DNA of 64,000 bases from Eutypa lata (lineage: Eukaryota > Ascomycota > Sordariomycetes > Xylariales > Diatrypaceae): NCBI GenBank assembly GCA_022661535.1, contig JAKULF010000007.1, positions 930,001 to 994,000 on the forward strand, read 5' to 3'. A model generated the notes under the pieces. That model was not told where the DNA came from and did not search any database. It was given only the letters and a program-made list of their open reading frames with translations. Shown here in pieces: positions 59,977 through 64,000 of this stretch. Position numbers and translations under genes: made by a program. How positions within the stretch are numbered: the first letter of the stretch is position 1; every line of letters starts with the position of its first letter.

Positions 59977-62880
59977 GATGCAAAGACAAATGTATGGTGA
60001 GCTGTTGTAGTGTGCACCTTGTAGACACTAGTCCCCCATGACAATGAAGTGAACATAGAACTAAAGTATGTGAAAATCATTGGAAGAAGGAATGTTAAAT
60101 CGCATAGCCTCGTGAAGCGAGTTTAATGCAGGTGCGGCTGAACTGAGGCCAAACTGAGTTAGCCCTTGAAATAAGCCGTGGCTAAGTCTGTTCTAGACGT
60201 ACTTGGCAAGGATGGGGGGACTATCAATCGATTTTATTGGTGATTAGGAATTCAGAAATTGACCTACAATGCGCAGTACTGACTCTTATCACGTAAGCGA
60301 TACAAGCTATATATAGCAGGTACATCTGGTCCCGTTCGGGGTAATGAGTGGCGTTATGCCAACATTGTAACGATGGTAGTGCTCAGTTATCCCAACCCTA
60401 TAGAATAAGGATTTGAGGAGAATACTACAGGGGAAGCTCCAGTAGCGAAGCTTCGGTGACCTATAAAGGAGCTCTGACAGCCTATATAAAGGGGCTTCAT
60501 CCCTCTAAGTTGTAGTGCGGAAGGTACTAATAATACCTGTCTATCCCCAAGTTCTGTGATACACCATCACCTCGCACAGGCTGGCCACAATGGCATGTTC
60601 TGAATGAGTTACGATCATACTCGCACATTATAATTGTGACTAGACGATGGCAGATAGTACATCGTTTGTATCACCGAAGTACCGATGATGGCAGAAAAAG
60701 AGAAAAAGAAAAGCGGTGCAGTTAGAAAGTGTACGGATAGCTTATTGACAGATCACAACAGACGTATAGACTTGGAAGTAGAGCAATCTACACCCACTGC
60801 ATCATAGCATCTCCTCCTTAATGATGACCACCCGTGATTTCAGGCATCTTAAAGATTTTTCTCCTTCTCCTATAGTAAAGCAATAACGTCCTTCCACCTA
60901 GCTCAGTCGCCACCACCCCCTGGAATCCCACCATGCAGCGGCAACTGCGTACCATCGGAGTGACCAAAGCCCCCCAACCTGCTAATAACCTCCCTGATTC
61001 CGACTGTGTCGAACCGGATGACCAGTTCCTCGACCGAGCTGGCCTTGTACTGTGATAGATGATGCCTCCTCACTTTATTAGTTCGCTGGTGTTTGACGGA
61101 GTGTTCGTAAAGCTCGATGACGGTCTTGTGGAAGAACCAGACCTATCAATGGCGCCGGCGACCGCGAGGAGTAGCCGCTGGACTAGACTACTGAACGTGT
61201 AGGGTAGAAACTTGAGGGGTGGTCTATCCTAGGGTTCACCGCAAACTGCGCGTGGTATGAAACATCGCCGTGTGACAGTTTGTACCTGACGATGTTCAGA
61301 TGCACAGATAAGGGGACGAAGGGATCTTGACGTTATCTCAAACGCCAGGGCAATGGTAACTACGTGGGTTAATACCAATGAAAGGCAAACCTAGAGCTTA
61401 ATGGGACACCTGTACCAATATCGTAATAAGACTCTGATTAGCGATGGCCATGAACCACCCGATGATGCTTTCTTAGATGCGAGCCCCTGCGAAAAGAAAA
61501 TCCCTAGGCAAGAACCAAACCCCATTGCGCACCGGGCTCCTTCGCATTCTTCAACAATATTAGGTCCCTCCGATAGCTAGGATTGCGCAGGAAGGGGATG
61601 ACGCGGGGTTATACATTAACAGTGTTTGTGGCCCGTCGTCAAAATTCGGCTGCGACCGCCGGCATTTCGAGCGAGTTTTTAGCGACTGCGCCTGGCTGCA
61701 CTCAATAATGCAGTACGCCAATCGACTTGACATATCACCATTTCCGGTTCTCCGTATTCTGAAAAGGAGGTGCATTGTCATCCAACTAAGAGCCCTGAAG
61801 AGTGAGGTGAAAGAAGAAAGAGTATTAGCATGTAGGCACATATCCGAGAGCCTAGGAAAACTTGACTAACGACCGACCTATAACTCCACTTTCTGGTTAG
61901 GTGGTCGCACTAACTACGAAGTGATAAGTTTTTATTCTTTGCAAACTATAGTTAACAAAAAGTACAAATATGCCTATACGGTGGTATTGTTGAGGCAATT
62001 GCTACATTCTTAAGCATTGACAGGAAAAGAGAGAGAAACCATTGCAGATGTGTAAAATCCATGAAATGGAATAAATGCCTCCTTATGCCAACCGTATTGT
62101 ATGTACACACAGAGCCTCAAATGCGCCACTATAGTGGGGGAATCTAGGCCCGGGCACCTGGAATGCTAGGCTGCGAGGTAGTTGGTTGGGCCCGCACATT
62201 CCAGTTTGACTAACGTCTAACTATGTGGCTGAAGGAATGCCAAAATATCGTTGCCTGAAAAGTCAACCTAGATATGCCCAATCGCATGGTTGTAATATGT
62301 AACGCATCAAATATGTGATAGTTATGAGTTGAAATTCAAGAGGTGACTCATATGAAACTGAGCGGTCAAGTAGAGTTTGAATTCCTGATATCAACTAACC
62401 CCTGTCATGTCGAATGGCGGCACCGCGCCACCGATTTGCAGATCCAACAACTTCGCCTCGTTACCTAGTTATGCTAAGCCCTATTCGCCCTATTGGATAT
62501 CGCCCCCATCAACTAACGTCAGGTATGCAACTACGTTCATACAAATGATGACTCCAGGCTTCCTCCAATCTGTCAATTATAAATCCAACGTCTCGCAGCA
62601 ATTCCCTATTCGAGAATGAGGAGAAAATGATTGTGGCCTTCCAAAGCAGGAGATTTGATTCCCATTGCGACGCACAGTCAATTCCCGCTCAATATCTCGT
62701 TCGAAAACACGATTGAAGCGATCCGCAAACAATTAGAGCCTACTTCTTAAGATACTACTGGTCATATTCATTCATTCTCAATTTATACTTATCACATCGA
62801 CGCTTATCACACACATCGCTCGGTATTCGGTATTCACTTGCTTCCTATTTTGTACTGCTTGCAGTGAAAAATCAATCACG
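59977..62880. other. Intergenic region with one decayed exon
   Basis: Contains a promoter-like CCTATATAAAGGGG at 60481-60494 (+) with no gene after it, and the decayed minus-strand exon at 60903-61142. Upstream of that exon, up to about 61330, other frames on the minus strand read plausible protein (KLSHGDVSYHAQFAVNPRID), broken by stops. No complete mobile element was seen. Confidence 0.4.
60903..61142 (-). pseudogene. Last exon of an unidentified decayed gene
   Basis: After an AG at 61144-61143 the minus strand stays open for 79 codons to TGA at 60905-60903. It reads WFFHKTVIELYEHSVKHQR, continues with SVEELVIRFDTVGIREV, and ends Gly-rich (LHGGIPGGGGD). There is no ATG. The segment before it continues in another frame (VQRLLLAVAGAID). 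I do not recognise the family. The sequence looks like the C-terminal exon of a gene whose 5' part has been lost to stops and frameshifts. Confidence 0.35.
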
Positions 62881-63741
62881 ATGGCGGCCTTCGATAAATA
62901 CAAGGACGACGACCTTAAGCCAGTAAAGACGCATTACGAAAGTAAGGAAGTCGAGATTCCAGATGACTACCTCAAGTCCGACCCGCCCGACGCACAACCC
63001 ATTACGTTCTCTCAGATCGACTTCGAGAAGACGGTGCTGCCCCAGTACAAGGGAGCCTACGCCGTCATGCTCGACAACGTGCTGAGCCGCACAGAATGCG
63101 GCACGTTGGTCGAGCTAGCGGAGGCGAGCGTCCTCGACAAGGACATACGGGACGGTTCGCCCTGGAACCCGGCGCTCGTCAACGTGGGCAAGGGCGAAGA
63201 GGCGCTCATGCCCTACTACCGCAAGAGCGACCGCATCATCTGGGATAGCCAGGAGATCGTGGACCGCCTCTGGGCCCGCATCAGCGAGCGGGTCCCCGAG
63301 ATCCGGGAGCAGCTCACCTCGTTCCGCAACGGGGACCTGCTCGGGACCCGCCACAAGCCCGACAAGGAGACCGTGTGGGATTTCCTCCGCGTCAACAAGC
63401 GCTTGCGCTTCCTGAAGTACGGCCCGGGGGAGTTCTTCGGGCCGCACTGCGACGGCATGTTTAGCGAGCAGGGCGAGGACGGGAGCGTCCTGTGCACCCA
63501 CTTCACGCTGCACCTGTACCTGAACGACTCGCAGCAGGTAGTCGGCGAGTCGGCGGATTTTGTTGGAGGTGCCACGTCTTTCTTGTCTGGTGACGCGAAG
63601 AAGAGGTTAGATGTCGATCCGAAGGCTGGCAGGGTGTTGATCTTCCAGCATGAGAAGCTCTATCATTCCGGCGATGCTGTTAAGCAAGGTATCAAGTACA
63701 CGGTGCGGTCGGATCTTCAATATAAGATGCGGGGTTCCTAG
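62881..63741 (+). CDS. 2-oxoglutarate/Fe(II) dioxygenase, prolyl-4-hydroxylase-like
   Basis: A single exon of 286 codons. It has the facial triad of the family: His189 and Asp191 in GPHCDGMF, and the distal His262 in LYHSGDAV, followed 14 residues later by Arg276 (YTVRSD), which should bind 2-oxoglutarate. The double-stranded beta-helix core is also marked by RFLKYGPGEFFG, FTLHLYLND, GGATSFLSG and GRVLIFQHEKL. This belongs to the P4H-like group (P4Hc domain) without signal peptide, so it is probably cytosolic or nuclear. Members hydroxylate proteins or small molecules, and the substrate cannot be told from sequence. The middle (about 63180-63540) is GC-rich, and the ends are closer to the regional average. 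The start at 62881 follows a 120-base pyrimidine-rich leader. Confidence 0.85.
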   Translation: MAAFDKYKDDDLKPVKTHYESKEVEIPDDYLKSDPPDAQPITFSQIDFEKTVLPQYKGAYAVMLDNVLSRTECGTLVELAEASVLDKDIRDGSPWNPALVNVGKGEEALMPYYRKSDRIIWDSQEIVDRLWARISERVPEIREQLTSFRNGDLLGTRHKPDKETVWDFLRVNKRLRFLKYGPGEFFGPHCDGMFSEQGEDGSVLCTHFTLHLYLNDSQQVVGESADFVGGATSFLSGDAKKRLDVDPKAGRVLIFQHEKLYHSGDAVKQGIKYTVRSDLQYKMRGS

Positions 63742-64000
63742 TGTCGCAATACACACCATGGCGAAGTTGAACAACAAGGGGACTGATTGACTAGTGGGAA
63801 AAAAGATGTGAAGAAGATGTGTCTAGATACATACTTACAGCTAGGAACTATGCCGCTTTAATGAGATAGACGATTCGATTGAAAACGCTTGAAATGACAT
63901 TCGCGAGTGAGGTTATAAGCCATTCCTTATATCCGTGTCATGCCCATGTTTCCTTTACTGACTTGAGGACCTTGCAATTTGACTTATGCCCAAGTTCGCT
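63742..64000. other. 3' flank of the dioxygenase gene
   Basis: Likely 3' UTR and intergenic sequence. Nothing further was recognised. Confidence 0.4.

Noticed and set aside
1..64000. CRISPR arrays, bacterial operons, ribosome binding sites
   Set aside because: None seen; the sequence is eukaryotic with spliceosomal introns.

Overview
This window is nuclear DNA from a filamentous ascomycete (Pezizomycotina, most likely a Sordariomycete). The evidence is short introns of about 50-70 nt with GTNNGT donors and CTNAC-like branch sites, HET-domain and NACHT/ankyrin (NLR-type) genes, a Zn2Cys6 regulator, polyketide-synthase and P450 remnants, a SepH/Cdc7 septation kinase, and the palindrome TACCTACCTAGGTAGGTA. 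Gene models were spliced by eye; reading phase was checked at every junction of the models called intact.

Layout. 1-13.3 kb holds housekeeping genes plus one recognition gene: the 5' part of dihydrofolate synthase (-), a disordered hypothetical protein (+), a HET-domain gene (+) that is frameshifted and has a MITE in its 3' end, and the 11-exon SepH/Cdc7 kinase (+). 13.3-21.9 kb is almost 9 kb without a recognisable gene. 21.9-27.8 kb has a single-exon non-mitochondrial-type citrate synthase and a six-exon Zn2Cys6 transcription factor. 27.8-40.3 kb contains the wreck of a secondary-metabolite locus: an HR-PKS whose KS is joined out of frame to its ER and KR, the start of an alpha/beta hydrolase, a broken P450, and between them one intact short-chain dehydrogenase. 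41.9-44.6 kb is a second HET gene, split by a solo LTR with a perfect 5-bp target-site duplication. 46-50.3 kb has decayed ORFs with RIP-like stops, an FTA2-domain gene and a hAT-like MITE. 50.7-64 kb has an F-box protein, a secreted GH114-type protein, an enoyl-reductase-like MDR protein, an intact NACHT/ankyrin protein with a predicted C-terminal membrane hairpin, an unidentified decayed exon and a 2OG-Fe(II) dioxygenase.

How it fits together. The two ends are ordinary, while the middle is accessory chromatin. Three nonself-recognition-type genes (two HET, one NLR) lie here. Both HET genes were broken by different classes of transposon, and in each case removing the element and one target-site copy restores the reading frame across the site. 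The metabolite locus has decayed by deletion, stops and frameshifts, yet its SDR is open. Citrate synthase, the regulator and the MDR reductase could be surviving relatives of such a locus, but that link is inference.
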